Shown: positions 36,666 to 51,700 of the stretch, one piece after another
Numbering within the stretch: the stretch's first letter is position 1
How the letters are laid out: the number at the start of each line of letters is the position of its first letter
Source: Plasmodium relictum
Lineage: Eukaryota; Apicomplexa; Aconoidasida; Haemosporida; Plasmodiidae
Direction of reading: 5' to 3'
Length of the DNA stretch: 64,000 bases
Assembly (NCBI RefSeq): GCF_900005765.1
Contig: NC_041690.1
Span: 186,001-250,000, forward strand
Translations under genes and position numbers: made by a program
The notes under the pieces: generated by a model
The model's database searches: none
The model's input: the letters and a program-made list of their open reading frames with translations, nothing else
What the model was told of the DNA's origin: nothing

Positions 36666-39600
36666 TTATATACTTTTTTTTAATGGAAATGAAATACCAA
36701 TAAAATTTTTTCTTTTTGTAGAATTTGATGGTGTGTTGCTTTTTGAATCATTTTTTTTATTATTGATGCTGCTCGAACTGTTACTATTTGTTGCATTACT
36801 AGAAATTTTATTTTCATTCTTAGTAAATATATAATTATTTAAAAAGTTTTTCTTTGTTGATGAATCTTTTAATTTATTATCGGGAGAAATTTCTGATGTT
36901 AAATTAAGTTTATCTGTTTTTGTTGTGCAATCAAAAGTTGAACTAGCACTTCTCTCATATACACAATTTTTTTTTTTTTCTAAATGAGAAGGTAACTTAT
37001 TATACATTTTATTAATTTTAGTTTTATTTAAATTACTATTATTGGATATATTTTCCAACTTTTTTTTGTGTAATAATATATAGGAAGCCTTTGAATTCCT
37101 ATCAAAAGTACCTTTTTGATTTTCATATTTATTTACTAATGCCTTTACATCTGTTTTACTCCTTAAAAATGATTTATTAGTATTTCTAAGTATATTAACA
37201 TTACTGTCATCATATATTTTAAACTTTTCATTAGACTTTTCTTTCAGCAAGTAATTAGTTTCATTTTCTTTTTCTTCTTTATAAGACTGTGTGTTTTTTT
37301 TTAAAGTACTTAGTTTACTTTTGCATATTTCTTCATTACTTTTTTTTTCATTTTCTACATTATATAATAGTTCTTTATTTTTTATGTTAGTATCGTATTT
37401 ATATTTATTTTCTATTTCATTTAATCCATCTTGTATTTTCCTTTCTTTATAACAATATCGCCGATCATTGTCATTTTTAATTTTATTATCTTTATAAATT
37501 TTATTTTCATATTCAGAATTCATTTTTTTTTGACAATCCTCATTCTTAATTTCGTTATTTAAGATGTTTTTGTAATGACTATCGTCATAATTTTTATTTT
37601 CATTATTATCATGAATTTGATCTTTATAATCACACATATTCTGTTTTTCATAATTCATAGTGTTTATTTTCTTTGAATATTCTTTATTATCCATTTTATC
37701 ATAATCACAAGTCTTATTTTGATTATAATCAACATTAATTACATCTTTTTCCTTTTTATAATTGACATGATCATTATGATGATGATTAAATTTATTTTCA
37801 TTTATTTCATCATTTTTATTAAATTTATTATTGAAGATGTTTAAATAATCCTTTTTATCATAAAAACATTTGTTGTTTTCTTGTGACTTTTCGCGAACGA
37901 CGTCAGTCCCTGTTAAACTTTGTGTATTATACTCTGAACTTGTTATAATATTATTTTTTCCATTTAATTCAATTTTTTTCTCATTTTTTTTTATTATAGA
38001 TGATGAAAAATTATTAATAGGGGTATATTTATTACGCAATGTATTCATATCAACATTTTCAATAGTTTGATTTCTTAAAAATATGTTATGACTAATAAAA
38101 GTCAATTCATTAGAATTTTTGTTTTCTATTTTGTCTTCTACAGTGTTTTTATTTATATTTGAAAAATTAACTTTACTTTTTTCATCAAATATATGTTTTT
38201 CTTCTCTATTATTTCCATCATGTATGTTATTATTATTATTATTATTATCTTTTGTCTGTTCAGTAATCTGATTTTTCATTAAATCTTCTTTATTTATATT
38301 TTTTTCATTATTCATTATAACTTCTTTATTCTCTTCTATTGATTTTATAGTATATTTATTATTATTATCATTATCAATATTATTATTACTATTATTATTA
38401 GTAATTTCTTCTTTTTCATTAGATGCAATATTATTTTCAATACTCTTTGGAATTCTATACATCATGCATAGAAAATTATAATCAGATACAAAGTCATTAT
38501 TTTGAATATCATTTAATATATCAGTATTTTCTAATTCATTTATATACTCAATAATTGTTTCTTTTAGATTCTCAAATTGATTATTATTAAAAGAAATCTC
38601 ATTGATATTAATCATTTTTAAGGATTCTAAAAAATCTCTTTTTTTTTGTATTATATCATCAATAGACAAATCAAAATTATTATATATAATTTCAGAATCA
38701 AAATTTGCATATAAACTAAATATATTTTTATATGAATTGAAAATAGAAAACTCTTTTTCTTTAAGATAATTATATTCATTTAAGAATTCTTCAAAAGAAA
38801 AATTTAATGAATAAAAATCAGGAGAAAAATTTACATTAATATTGCCAACACAGTTTCTTAAATCTTTATTTAATAAAAGTTCAATCTTTTTATAATAATA
38901 CACTAAATTATCGTTATAATTTTTTATGATTTCATGATATATATATGCTAATAGAATCAAGGGATTATTTTTTCTAATTCCATAAAAAATTAATTGAATA
39001 AAAAATAAATATTTATTCATAAAATCCATTTTATTTTTATTTATCTTTTCAATTTCTTCTTCGGAATATTGGCGCTTTTCCTTCTTAATATTTATTGAAT
39101 CCTTATTTTCTTCATAATCTATTTTGACTGAAATATCATTTTTATTGTCAACGTTCAAATTCTCATAATATGTTATATGGGAGCTATATATGGAGTAATC
39201 AGAATGATAATACATATCCCTTTCATCACTATTTTTCTCATTGCATATTTTCTTATTGTAAAATGCATTACTATCTATATCTTTGCATTTCTCGTCACTT
39301 TCATTTTCAATTTTCCTTTTTCTTCTTTTTTCTTTTTCTATTTTACATAAATAAATGTCATATTTACTTAAATTAAGAAACAATATATGTAATATCCTAT
39401 ATACAAAATTGTTTTCTTTACTATTTTCTTCATATATTTTATTAATAATTTTTTTGTATATTTTATTTAAAATTTTTATATATGTATTAATATAAATATA
39501 AAATTCACTCGTATCACTTAAATCATCAATTAAAATTTTATTATTTTTCATTATATCAAAACCTAAATTAAATGATACATTACATACATATTCTAACAAT

Positions 39601-40995
39601 TTTGAGTGGTTGGTTAAGAACTCTCTACCTAGTAAATTATTTAGTATACTAGTTACTAAACTTCTGGCTATATCTCCATTTTTAAAAAGATAAATATATT
39701 TATTTGTATGAATCACTTTTGTGTATATACTTAGGCATACAATAGTATTAATAAAGAAAAAAGAAAAATGATCAAAAGAAAGTTTAGCTATACAACTTTT
39801 TTTTTTCATTAATATATCTACTAATAAAACAGCACTTAAAATTGCATTAAAATGAATAAATGAAGATTTCAGATCTTTTCCAAAATTTTTTTGAAATAAA
39901 TATCTTAATGCATAATTAGCTCCTTTAATAAGAATAATAAATAAATTAAAATTTTTAAAAATATAATTCCCATTTTCCGTTAATATAAAATTACCATTCT
40001 TACTTTTTTTACCTACTTGCACAATATTATCAACAATTAATTTGCATACCTATGATTAAAAAAAAAAAAAAAAATACCTTACATTTATCATGCTGTAAAT
40101 TAAATATAATTAAAAAAAAAAAATTATAAGAATTTAAAATTTCACCTTTGAAATTGTTTCTATATCATTTGAATATAAAAATGATGCTAAATAAACAAAT
40201 TTAAAATATATAATTGAGTTGTTATAATGATTTGATCCCTCTATTTTTTCATTATTCTTTGATTCTAATATATGAAAGAGTTCTTTTGATTTAGAATAAT
40301 TATTCCCATCTATATTAAAATTTAAGTTGTTTGAAATACTTGTATAAGAAATCTGATTATTTATATAATCTTCATTTATTTTATTAATTTCAATTTCTTC
40401 TATTTTCTTTTTTATTTCCAAAATTTCCTCGACATTTTTATTAAATTCATTTACATGACCTAATGAAAAAAGAAATAAAAAATAGACAGATAAAAATATA
40501 ATATTAAAATATACTATTAAAAGATAAGTAAAATCATAAAACAATCAAATGTATATAAAAAAAAAAATAACCTTCTACTTCTTTTTTTATTGATGCCCTT
40601 TGATTTGCATTATTTTTTATATAATTAATCATTGCAATATTTTCTTCATCTTTTAAATTTTCTATAAAATATTTATATATGTAGAGAAAAAAAAACAAAA
40701 AAAAAAAAAAACAGAGAGAAAAAAAAATATATATATATACATATATTAGTAAAAGTAATTTTTTTTAAAAACAATGTAACAGAAATATATTTTAATTATT
40801 AAGTATATTAAAATGTAAGAAGTTATGCAAACGACAGTGGTTGCAAAAAAAAAAAAAAAAAAAATTGAATAGACATCCATCTTTTTTTAAACTTTAGTAT
40901 ATTATCAAAAGAATTAAAAACATTTATATAAATAAATATAAATTATAAGATATGTAAATGAAAAATCAAATTAAGATTCTTTATAAAATTAAAAA

Positions 40996-41026
<31 letters not shown>

Positions 41027-44000
41027 TAGTTATATATAAAGAATAGAATATACATAAAAAATATTCATAACATTTTATTTCTATATTTAGACTAATATTT
41101 GCCTATATATATATAATTAATAATAAGCTAAAGTAAAATCTCTATATATATATATCTTTTTTTTTTTTTTATTAACCATTGCTGTAATATTGCATAAATT
41201 TTATTATTAAATATTGCATATAAAAGTTTACTACTATTATGTATATATTATTTTTATGTTTTTTTTTTTTTTACCTTCACTGTTATCACTTTGATATGAA
41301 CTATTATTTTCATCATCTACTAAATTAACATAATTAAGTATAATTAATATGAATTATATATGTATTATTGTGCATTTTATAGTTTTATTTAATATATTAT
41401 TTTCTTGTATATTATTATTATATTTTTTTAATTTTTTTTATAATATACTCTCAATATCTTTAAAATTAATATTATAATCAGGGCATTTTTCAATAAATTC
41501 ATCTACTTTACTTTTTAAATAATAAGAAATTTCGTCATTTTCAATGCATCTAAAGGTGATAAGTGTATGTCAAATATTAATTAAATTACTTAATAAAAAT
41601 ATGTAATATATATTGTTTTATTGTATTTTTTTAAAAAAAGGTTACCTATAAAAATTTGGATAAAATGCTTGGATATTTGCAAATATTTTTAAACAATATA
41701 TAGTCACATTCTTGTTTTTGCTATATAATGTAAAAACTTGGAGAATTTTCATTATATCCTTTTCATAGTTCAAACATTTATCTTTATATAAAATAATTAG
41801 TTTCAATATAATATCTAGTGAATCACACATTCTCCTAAAAAAAAATATTAATATATTTATATATATACATATGTTTATTTATTTAGGAATAAATTTTGAT
41901 AAATTTTTTTATTTTTTTTCTTACTTTTGATCACATGATGTTAAATTTTTTAAAAGGAGAGAAAAATACAACTTATGATCTGATGTGTAACATAGACACA
42001 GAAGTATCTCCTTTAATTTTTCTAACAAAATAAAAATTATAAAAATTAAATGTAATTTTTATTAAAAAGATATATAAGCAATATAAAACTAAATCATTAT
42101 ATAAAAAAAAAAAGAAATTACTTCTTATTTCTGAAGAAGATGTGTTAATTTTGTCAAATATAAAATTTAATAAAATAATTAATTCTTGTTCATTTATGAA
42201 AACATAATTATCTTCAATTGTTTTTAACACAATTCTAATCAAATCTGTTGAAGCACACAATAACTCGTTATCATTTTGGTTTTCATTTAAAGAAAAAAGT
42301 ATCCATTTCAATAATAAATCAAGAAGTCCTGATTTTGAAAAGAGTATTGATTGATTGGAACTATTACTTAAATAATCTTTAAAAAATAATATGCTCCTAT
42401 GAATAAATTAAAAAATTATTATAATTATATATAATAAGGAAAAATATTTAATTATATAAAATATATATATATATATAAGATATGCAATTGAATACAAATT
42501 TTATGTATGAGACAATTTTTTTTTTTTTTAAATATATTTTTCTACCTATTAATCATATTGGCATTTTCACTAAACATATGTAATAACAATTCATTACTAG
42601 TGAAAGATTTAAATTCTTTCATTAAATAATTTGAATGAGATTGATCAAAATTCTTATCCCATTTTAATTTATCTGGTTTTATTTTATAATATGGAGGAAA
42701 TTCTATTTTCATAATTTTGTTTTTGTTAAAAGAACTTAACCTTTTTACACTTTTTGGTTTCGTTACTGCTGATGTGACACTAAGATTACTTTCATTTGCA
42801 GAAATTCTTTTTAGTTGTGAATTATTTGATAAGAGAATTTTATAAAAAGAAAATTCTTCTTTGTTTGATTTCATTTGATTTAAAATATCATGTAAGCACT
42901 CCTTCTTATGTACTGATAGTTTTTCGTATATATAAAAAAAAACAGTACCACCATATTTAGAATAAATATTATCTAAAACAATACTAGATTTTTCTCTTAT
43001 TTGTTTGTTATCGTCGAAAAATAAATCTAAATAGAATTTGAGAACTTTTTTTTTTATAATATTTTCATTCAATAATAATATATGATTTATATTAATATTG
43101 TTAATAATAATTAATATTTTGTTTCTTTTATTAATTTTCTTAATATTTTTATTATCTTCTTTTATATTATTTAATTTTTCATTTAAAATATAATTATTAA
43201 TATGACTAATATATTTCGAAATTCCTAAATTTCTACATAAACATGTTAAAAGTTTATCAATATGTTCAATAGATATTTCCATATCATCAATAATGTTCAT
43301 TATAAATTCAAATAATATGTCTGCATATATATGAACATTTTCTCTCAATGAAAATAAAAGAACATATAGTAATCGTATGCATTTGCTTTTATTACTATTA
43401 TATATTTTATTTAATGTATTATTATTTATTAATATATCTAATTTATCAGGGTTAATATAATATTTTCCTATTTTTTCAATAATATTTATAATTTTTGATG
43501 TATTATTTGCTATATTATTGTTATTATTATTATTTTCATTTAAAATGTTATTTATATATTGTTTTATTATTTCACTTATGTTTGTCATCCTTTCTTCTTC
43601 GTCATCTTCCTCTTTTTCCTCATCATTTTCTATATGTTCTATTTTTTTTTTTAAATTGAATTTTTCTTCTACTACTTTTTCATTAGTTCTAATTAAATTT
43701 TCTAACTTTGAATCCTTTATTATTTCATTAGTTAAATTTTCCTGATTGTAAATTATCTTTGAATTATTATAATTCAAATAGGTGTTGGTATAATCAATTT
43801 CTATCTTATGTAATTTGGAAGATTCTTCTATTTTTAAAGTATTATTTTTTTCGAAGCAATGCAATTCTTTTCTTTCTTCATTCATATTATTTAGAGAATA
43901 ATGATTATCATTATTTTTTTTTTCTTTCCAGGCTTCTTCCTTATTCATATCATCATGTTTTGCTGTTGATATATTTTGCTTTTTTATTTTTTCATTTATT

Positions 44001-46960
44001 TTTGTATTGCTATTATTTAAATTACTATTATTTTTGTCATTATTTTTAATTAAAGCGGAAGAGGAATTTAGTCCTTGTTTTAAAATAAATTTTTCTGCGT
44101 CTTCTTTTAATTTAACAGCTTGTCTTATATTTTCAGATATTCCTTCTAAATAGGATAAAACATATCTATCCCCAAAATTTTTACATAAAATTTGTAACAT
44201 AAGAATTGAGGAGTTTCTTAAATTACTATTTTTTGAATCGACAAATTTTTTTAAAAAGTATATAAGATTTTTTACATTTACATTGGAATTACTATTTTTT
44301 GTTAGAAATATTTTTTGCAATATTTTGATACATTCTTCACACTTCTTTGTATTTTTTGCATCACAATTTTTTATAATGATATCAATAATTATATTATTAT
44401 CGAAATAATTAAAGCATTTATTTATAAAATTATTACATATTATATTTTCTTTTTTATCAGTAGCTTTATCTATGTATAAGCACATAAGAATATTCAAAAT
44501 CTTCATAAAATGGGGATTGTTAATATTATTAATATTAAAATGATACAACAAATCAATAAAATTGTTAAAAAAATCATAAATTACAATATTAAGTTGATTA
44601 TATTTCCCCTTAAAATCATAACAATTTTTCTTAATTAAATTAATTAAATTTTCTAAATTAATTGTAGTAAAATGTATTTTTAGTTTTAACCATTCATTTA
44701 ATAAATTTAATGCTTCTATTTTAGAAGAGTAATTATTAGAAACTAAATTATTTATTATATTTTCAGGTAAAGTAACTTCTAAATTGTCATTCACATCATT
44801 TATAGTATTATTATTAGATAAATCATTATTATGATCCCTAAGAGATTTATTTGCTAATTCCGAATCATTTTTATGATTTAATGAATCAATATTTTCATCA
44901 TTATTATTTTTTTTATTAGAAGTGGTACATAAAGATAATATTGACTTTTTTTTGTTAGATGGTAAGGTATTAAAAAAAGAAGGATGAACATTTTCCCCAT
45001 AATTCGCAATAATTAATGAATAAACTTTAAAGGCGGTATTTTTAATGTTAGCTGCATTGTCATTTAATAAATGTTTTGTGATTTCTATAATAGATATGAT
45101 ATTTTTTTTATCAATATAATGAAAAATTTTCAATATAAAATCAAGTGTTACCATTCTAGTGTTGTTGTTTTTATCTTTTAAATTTTTGGATAAGTCATCA
45201 ATAAATATATCAATATTATATATAGCAATAGCTTTAGTTAAGCATTCCATGCAAGCATTAGAAACTTGTTTATTAGAGTCCTTTAGTTTAGAACACAATA
45301 TAAAAGAAAATGTTTTGACTGTGTTATAAATATCTTTTTCAAATTTTTCAATTAATATATGCAATAATTTTAAAGTGGATACAACAACAGGCAAAGCTGA
45401 TTCATTTTTTAATAATTTAGAAATAATACTTAATATGGTACTTACATAACTAGTTTTTTTAATTGAATATTTTGATTTTAATTTATCGCATAATAAATTA
45501 ATTGCTTCTACTTTTATTTTCCAGGGCAATAAATTTTCATTACTTAAGGAAGTATTGTTATTATTACTACTTTTATCAATAAACCCTTCTAAAACTCTTC
45601 GTTCCCATTGTTTTGTGCAAATTTCCTTAAAAATATCATTTTCCTCTATTAAATTGTTTTCACTTATTGTAAAAACATCTTGATAATTGTCATTTTGTTC
45701 ATTATTACTACTTTGATTTATTAAATAACCTTTTTTTTTAGTTATTATATTTTCTCTATTTTCTTTTTGCAATTCTTTAGATATATAATTTTTTTGTTGA
45801 CTATTTAATTCACTTAAAATACTATTTTGGAATTCACTATTTTTAATTAAGGAAAGTATTTCAATATATAACAAATAAAAATTAGTCTTAACGGTTTTAT
45901 CAAGCATTTCATTAAATTTCAAACAGTATTTATTTATTGTTTTCACACATACTATATTAGGACCAAAATAATTTAATAATTTATAAAATAATAATAATTC
46001 TGATGAAACAACCTTTATTTTAATTCCTTTAATATTAGATACATTTTTGTTTGCTTTTATATAAATTAAATTTAGATGCTCACACAACATCGTTATTATA
46101 TTTAATGTTATCTTATCACTAGAACAATACTCTATTATTTTTCTTATTATATTAAATCCATTATCAAATGATTTTACATTCGTTAATATTTTCTCACACA
46201 AAATATTATGTATTTTCGTATATAAATTATATAATTTATTTCTATATTCATTAACAAAAGAATTTATTAAAGCTTCTTCATTTTCATACTCTTCTTTAAA
46301 ATTATAAAAAAATATATCTTTTATTACATTTAAGTATTCTTCAGTTATCTCAGTTGTTTTTAATTGGCATATTAAATTACTGTCTGATATATATTTTAAT
46401 ATGCAGTCTTCATCTTTAAATAAAGAATTTACTATTTCTATTTTTTTATTTATATTATTATCAGTAAAGCATCTTAATATTTCATTGTAACCATGCATTC
46501 TATATTTTACTATGGTACTATTTATTCTTTCACATAAATCTATATTAGAAAGATCTTCAATTTCTTCATCTTTATTTTCATTTTTATTAAAATTATCTTT
46601 TTTTTCAACGTTTGGTTTATTTATATTTTTTTCAACAACTCCACCTCCTAATGCTCCTTTTGCCAGTTCTCTTTGAAGTAATTGCTCAAATATATCACCA
46701 CTACTGTGTTCATTATCATTTTGTTTATAATGACTATTTAAAATATCTTCACTGTTTGTTTTATCTAAATTTTTATTTTCATTTTTTATTTCTTCTTTAC
46801 CTATTTCTTTATTTTTATTATTATTTAAAATATTATTTGAATCAATATTTTTTCTTTTTTTCTTTTCGTCTTCTTCATCATTTTCTATTTCACCTCTTAA
46901 TGGTCCTTTGCGGCCATGAACAACACTTTTTCCTATTCTTAAAAATTTTCTATTCTCCAT
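36666..46960 (-). CDS. XMAP215/CKAP5-family TOG-domain microtubule protein, nine exons, with an apparent frameshift
   Basis: Exons: 42546-46960, 42122-42397, 41925-42021, 41646-41834, 41449-41549, 41275-41319, 40572-40661, 40146-40459 and 36666-40049. Phases agree throughout except for one shift in exon 2; allowing for it, the product has 2968 residues. The proteins of this family bind tubulin through TOG (HEAT-repeat) domains and speed microtubule growth at plus ends and centrosomes. Exon 1 has HEAT-repeat helices, e.g. WKIKVEAINLLCDKL and KDKNNNTRMVTLDFILKIFH, and ends with KWDKNFDQSH. Exons 2-5 follow the family's fifth TOG region closely (LLDLLLKWIL, INEQELIILLNFIFDKI, DIILKLIILYKDKCL). 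Exon 9 has the C-terminal helical domain (GDIARSLVTSILNNLLG, YHEIIKNYNDNLVYYY), then about 600 residues of Asn/Lys low complexity. The family assignment is by eye from helix patterns and the W/L/K landmarks. Confidence 0.75.
42346..42357 (-). repeat. Tandem tetranucleotide (ATTG)x3 at the TOG-gene frameshift
   Basis: Three perfect ATTG units inside exon 2 of the TOG gene. Read from the exon-2 acceptor the frame runs into TGA at 42321-42319. The frame that carries the homologous sequence begins just after this repeat. Removing one four-base unit would restore continuity, so this is the likely slippage site. Confidence 0.85.
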
Positions 46961-48763
46961 TAAACATGAAAAAAAAAAATAAAATAATGTTTATTCTCTT
47001 TTAATTTATACTATAAATTAGTATTAGCATGTAATTGTGTAATATATTAAAAAAATAGAAAATCATTATATATATATGCAAGTATTTTTTTTTTTCTTAG
47101 CTGTATAAAACAAAAAAAAATTTCATTTTAATTATTCAAAAATGTATAAAAGATATTAACAGTACATATAAATGTACATATATAAATTTATATATATATA
47201 ATAAATAGCTTCTTTATAAGAGTGATACATAAAGACAATAAAAAAAAGGTTAATAAAATAAATAATTATATAAAATACGTATCTTATTTAGTAAATAAAA
47301 GAAAAATTATCATAATTTAAAAAAAAAAATTAAACATTATTTTACTATGGCAAACTATATTATATTTCTTATGAAGTTTTATAATTATTAAAAATGTTAC
47401 TTTTAAAAACATAGAAAAAAAAAAAAAAATAATAAAATAAAAAAGAAAAAATATCTTTTAACCACGAAAAAAAAAAAGAATATTGAAGAAAAAATAGCAA
47501 TGTACTATTTAAAAATATATATATACAAATAATGTATAGATATCAATTAAATAATATTTAAATCAATTATAATTCAAATAAAAATATATTCTTATTACTT
47601 TTTTAAATAAGGAAAAAAAAAAAAAATTATACTTTTTCATGAAGAATAATTTTTTAAAACAAAAAAAAAAAAAAAAAATGAAATAAAAATAAAAGTGAAA
47701 ATGAAAATAAAATGAATTTAAAACGAATTTAAAAAAAATAAAAAGATATAATTTAAAATTTGTAAAATACATAATAGAATTTCTTTTATATATTAAAAAT
47801 TCTTTGTATTTCTTTTTAAATTTGGAAATATCCTTTTACAACGCACACATTAAAAATTTTAAAAAAAGATAAAAAAAAAAGATTCTTCATTATGCTTTGA
47901 AATTATAAAATATAAAATATAAAAAAAAAGTAAATATTATTTATTTTTATAATTATTTTCTCATATTTTTTGTTTCTCTTTTGTGGTATTACTCTTTATA
48001 TTACTTTGTCTCCACGACATATTAAATATTTACACAAAAAGAAAAAATAGTAAAATAAGAATAAAAAAAAAAAAAAAAAAAAAAAGACAAATCTTTAATA
48101 GTTTTAGCAACAGTTAAAATTAAAAACTATTTCTAGTTCAAAAGTTTTAATTAAAGACAATAATATATATAAAAAGCTGTTAAATTATTTATGTTTTTAT
48201 ATACTAAAAAAATATATTTATAATTTCATATAAAAAAATTAATGAAATAAAGAAATATTTCTGTTTAATTATAGGAGCATAGAAAATAAATAAATAAATA
48301 ACTATATTTATATATAATATATGATTATTAATATTATTGATAAATCCCTTCTCATACAAAAAAAAAGAATAATTGATAACAATCATTAAAAAATATACAA
48401 AAAAAATATATATATATATATATAAAAGAAATAATAATTTATATATTATACTTTAGAAAATTTCTTTAATTTTATTTTAATTTATATTTTTTCAAATATG
48501 TAAATGTATTTTCTATAAATTTGAATAGTTTTTTTTTTAAGAAACTACGGTTACATACAAAACATTTTTCGTAATATTATTATTTATTATAATAAAAATG
48601 ATTAAAGAAATTTAATTTTTAAATCTTAGTACAACTTTATTTTACTTTCATGAATGAATAAATTTGAGATATTACCTTATAATTTTTCATTTTTGTGCTA
48701 TATAAAAATATATTAACTTTACAAAATTTGTAAGTGTTTTACCTTTTTCAAAATTCTTAATAG
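46961..48763. other. Intergenic 5' of the TOG gene, 3' of SET2
   Basis: About 1.8 kb between two minus-strand genes. Mostly poly-A/T. A 19-codon minus-strand ORF at 47961-48020 (MSWRQSNIKSNTTKEKQKI) stands out by its less AT-biased codons, but nothing extends it convincingly. Other ORFs here are Phe/Ile/Tyr-rich chance frames. Confidence 0.5.
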
Positions 48764-51700
48764 CTATATTTTTACATATTTATATTGAAATTTTTTTAAC
48801 TTCAATTTTTTACTGTTACACGCTTTTGAATTGTGTTCACTAATGGATTGAATTGTTTGATTTTCTGTGTATTTTACTGATTGTTCTAATAATGATATAA
48901 TATCACGATTTATTTTATAAAATGCATTACTACGAATTTCTATGCAACTTTTCATTTTATCTCTATAATTTTGCTTGATCCATTTTATCTTGTAATCATA
49001 TTTCTGACAAAATTTACATAAAACTAGTTCATTATTTTTGTAAACTTTTGAATGCATATTTCCACATCTATGATGGTAACTATTAAAGCATTTATCACAC
49101 ATCGTTAAGTTACCACAGCTTTTACATTTTCTACATACCTATTGTAAAAAAGTAAAATAATATATTTGTGTTCTCAAATTATATATAATTAGAATAAATA
49201 AAAAATATTTTAAATATCAATTTTTTTTTTTACTTCATCATCAGCAAATCCTTTATCAATTAAATTCCACATTTCATGTTCAGCACCAACAATACTATGT
49301 AAAATATAGCTATACTGTATAAAAAAAAAAAAAAACGGAATAGAACAAAACTAAATATACTGTTTTAAAAGAAATGGAACAAGTACAACATATATAGTAA
49401 TTAATATATATATAAATTTATATGTAAATGCATAAATTGTTTATATATAAAAGTGTAGAAATAAAAACCTGTTGTATTCTTCTTAATTGCCCTATTTTAA
49501 TAAGTGATGGTAGGAATAAACTAAAACAATTTATTATATTTTTTTCTCCATCTGAAAATGAAGAAACAAGAATTTTCCAAAATTCCGTAGAAGTATTAAA
49601 TGGTTTTGATTTAAGGGAAAAAAAATGATTCCATTGAAAATTCAAATCGTAAAATATCCAAGTAGAATAGCATTCCATTAATCTCAAATTAGTTGCATTT
49701 ATTTTATTGTATTGATACAATCCTTTCGTTGCTGTATTGTCTATACTTAAATTCCAATCTTGCAATTTTTTATGTAAATTATTAAAATTTTCTATTGGAT
49801 TAAAAATGTCATTATTTGTTATTTCGCCATCACTTATATCGTTATCACTTTCATTTTTTCTTTTCAAATTATAATTCATACAATTGGAAGAATTACATAA
49901 ACATTCAAAGTTATTAAAAACAAAATTATAACTAAAAAAAAAAAAAAAAATGCATGTGTTCAAATAATTATAAATATCTCATTTTTTATTTTATATTACC
50001 TGTAATTATAAGTAATTTCTTCACCACAAGGAATATCTTGTAAAGCAAAAATTCCAATTCTATAATATCCACGTACAATCCATTTCTGTGAAACACTATT
50101 TGGTGAACAAGAATGATTAACAAATCTTGAAATACTTCCTTTTCTTCTGCTATCAATATGAACATCTCTATTTATTTGTATTGAGTACCAATTGTACATA
50201 TCTGTTTTTTTACTTTCTTCTTTATATGTTTCCATTCTTTTTTCAAAATCTTTTTTTCCGAGAACTTCTCCAACATATTCACAAATTAACTCTCCATTTT
50301 TTATATCCCGTTTACAAAATACGCCATATCCTGTTCTTTCTGTTTTTTTAATCTAAAAATTATAAAAAAAATTAATATATATATACAAATATTTACACTC
50401 TGCACACATTAAATACGCATACACAAATAAACTAAAATTCAAATATATATATATATATATCAAAATGCTCATATGAAAAACACATATATAAATAACAACT
50501 GTTATCAATATATAAAAATTGTCAAAATAGAAAATAGAAAATTTCCATTTTGATATTTTTATATTTTAGTCTTAATATAAATATATGTTCATTATAAAGT
50601 GGATTTTTTTTTTTTTTTTAAGAATTACTTCTAAATCTTTTATTGCTGAATGTTTAAAGGGGCGATTAAAGCATTTTCTATCTTGTATTTCTATGGGCAA
50701 ATTACACCTATTTTTGGAACATTGGATTTTGCTCAATGAATTATAGCAAGTGAAAGGATCACACTCTCCATGACATAGGCATCTATAATCGTCTGACTTA
50801 CAGGATAATAAATTTTTATATTGGTCACTTAAATAAACATTTTTCGAAATATATTCAAAATTTAAATAATGACTATATTTTTTTAATGTGTTTACATCAA
50901 TTTTATAGCCATTCTTTGTAGTTGAAAAAAAATCATTCATATCTATTTTGCTATTTTTCAAATTTTTCTTCTTTCCTTTTATACGATCCTCCTCTTCATT
51001 TCCATTTTCATCATAATTATTTATTTTTTCTTCTGTTTTTTCAAATTTATTATCTTCATTTATCTTTGTATTTTGATCTATTTTTTCATTGATATCAATT
51101 TGCATACCTTTAGTCACTTTTTCTTCTTTATTTTTTATAATTTCTGCTTTTCCGTTATCTTTGTCTGTATTTACACTATTTATATTATGTTTCCATTTAT
51201 TCTCCATTACTTCACTATCTTCGTCCTTTTTATCATAAGTATGAGATAATATTCCTTCTTTTTTTACACCGTTTATAATATTCCCTTCAATTCGGTTCAC
51301 ACTTGTTTCTTCAATGTATGAACTTGATATATTTTTTAACTCATTACGAACTGTATTTAGAAGATTATTAGATATATATTTCATTTTGTTGTCATCATTT
51401 TTGTTAGTATTATCATTTTTGTTCATATCATTGTTTAAATCAAATAATGAATTTTTATTTGAATTTTCCTGAGGTATAATTTCTTTTACATTTGATATAT
51501 TACTAATATCAGCAATGCTCATTTTTATTAGATTCTGACTTTTATAATTGTTACTTCTATCATTTTCAATTTTCTTATTAAATAAAAATATTACATAGTT
51601 AATAAAATCTTCTCTCAAGGAACATAAGACGTTTATCTGTTCCTCACATTCTTCATTTATTTGATCTGCATTAATTTCATTTAATGATAATAATGATTTT

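Noticed and set aside
43518-44049. Two plus-strand ORFs over the TOG gene
   Set aside because: Antisense to exon 1 low-complexity sequence, with no signal of their own.
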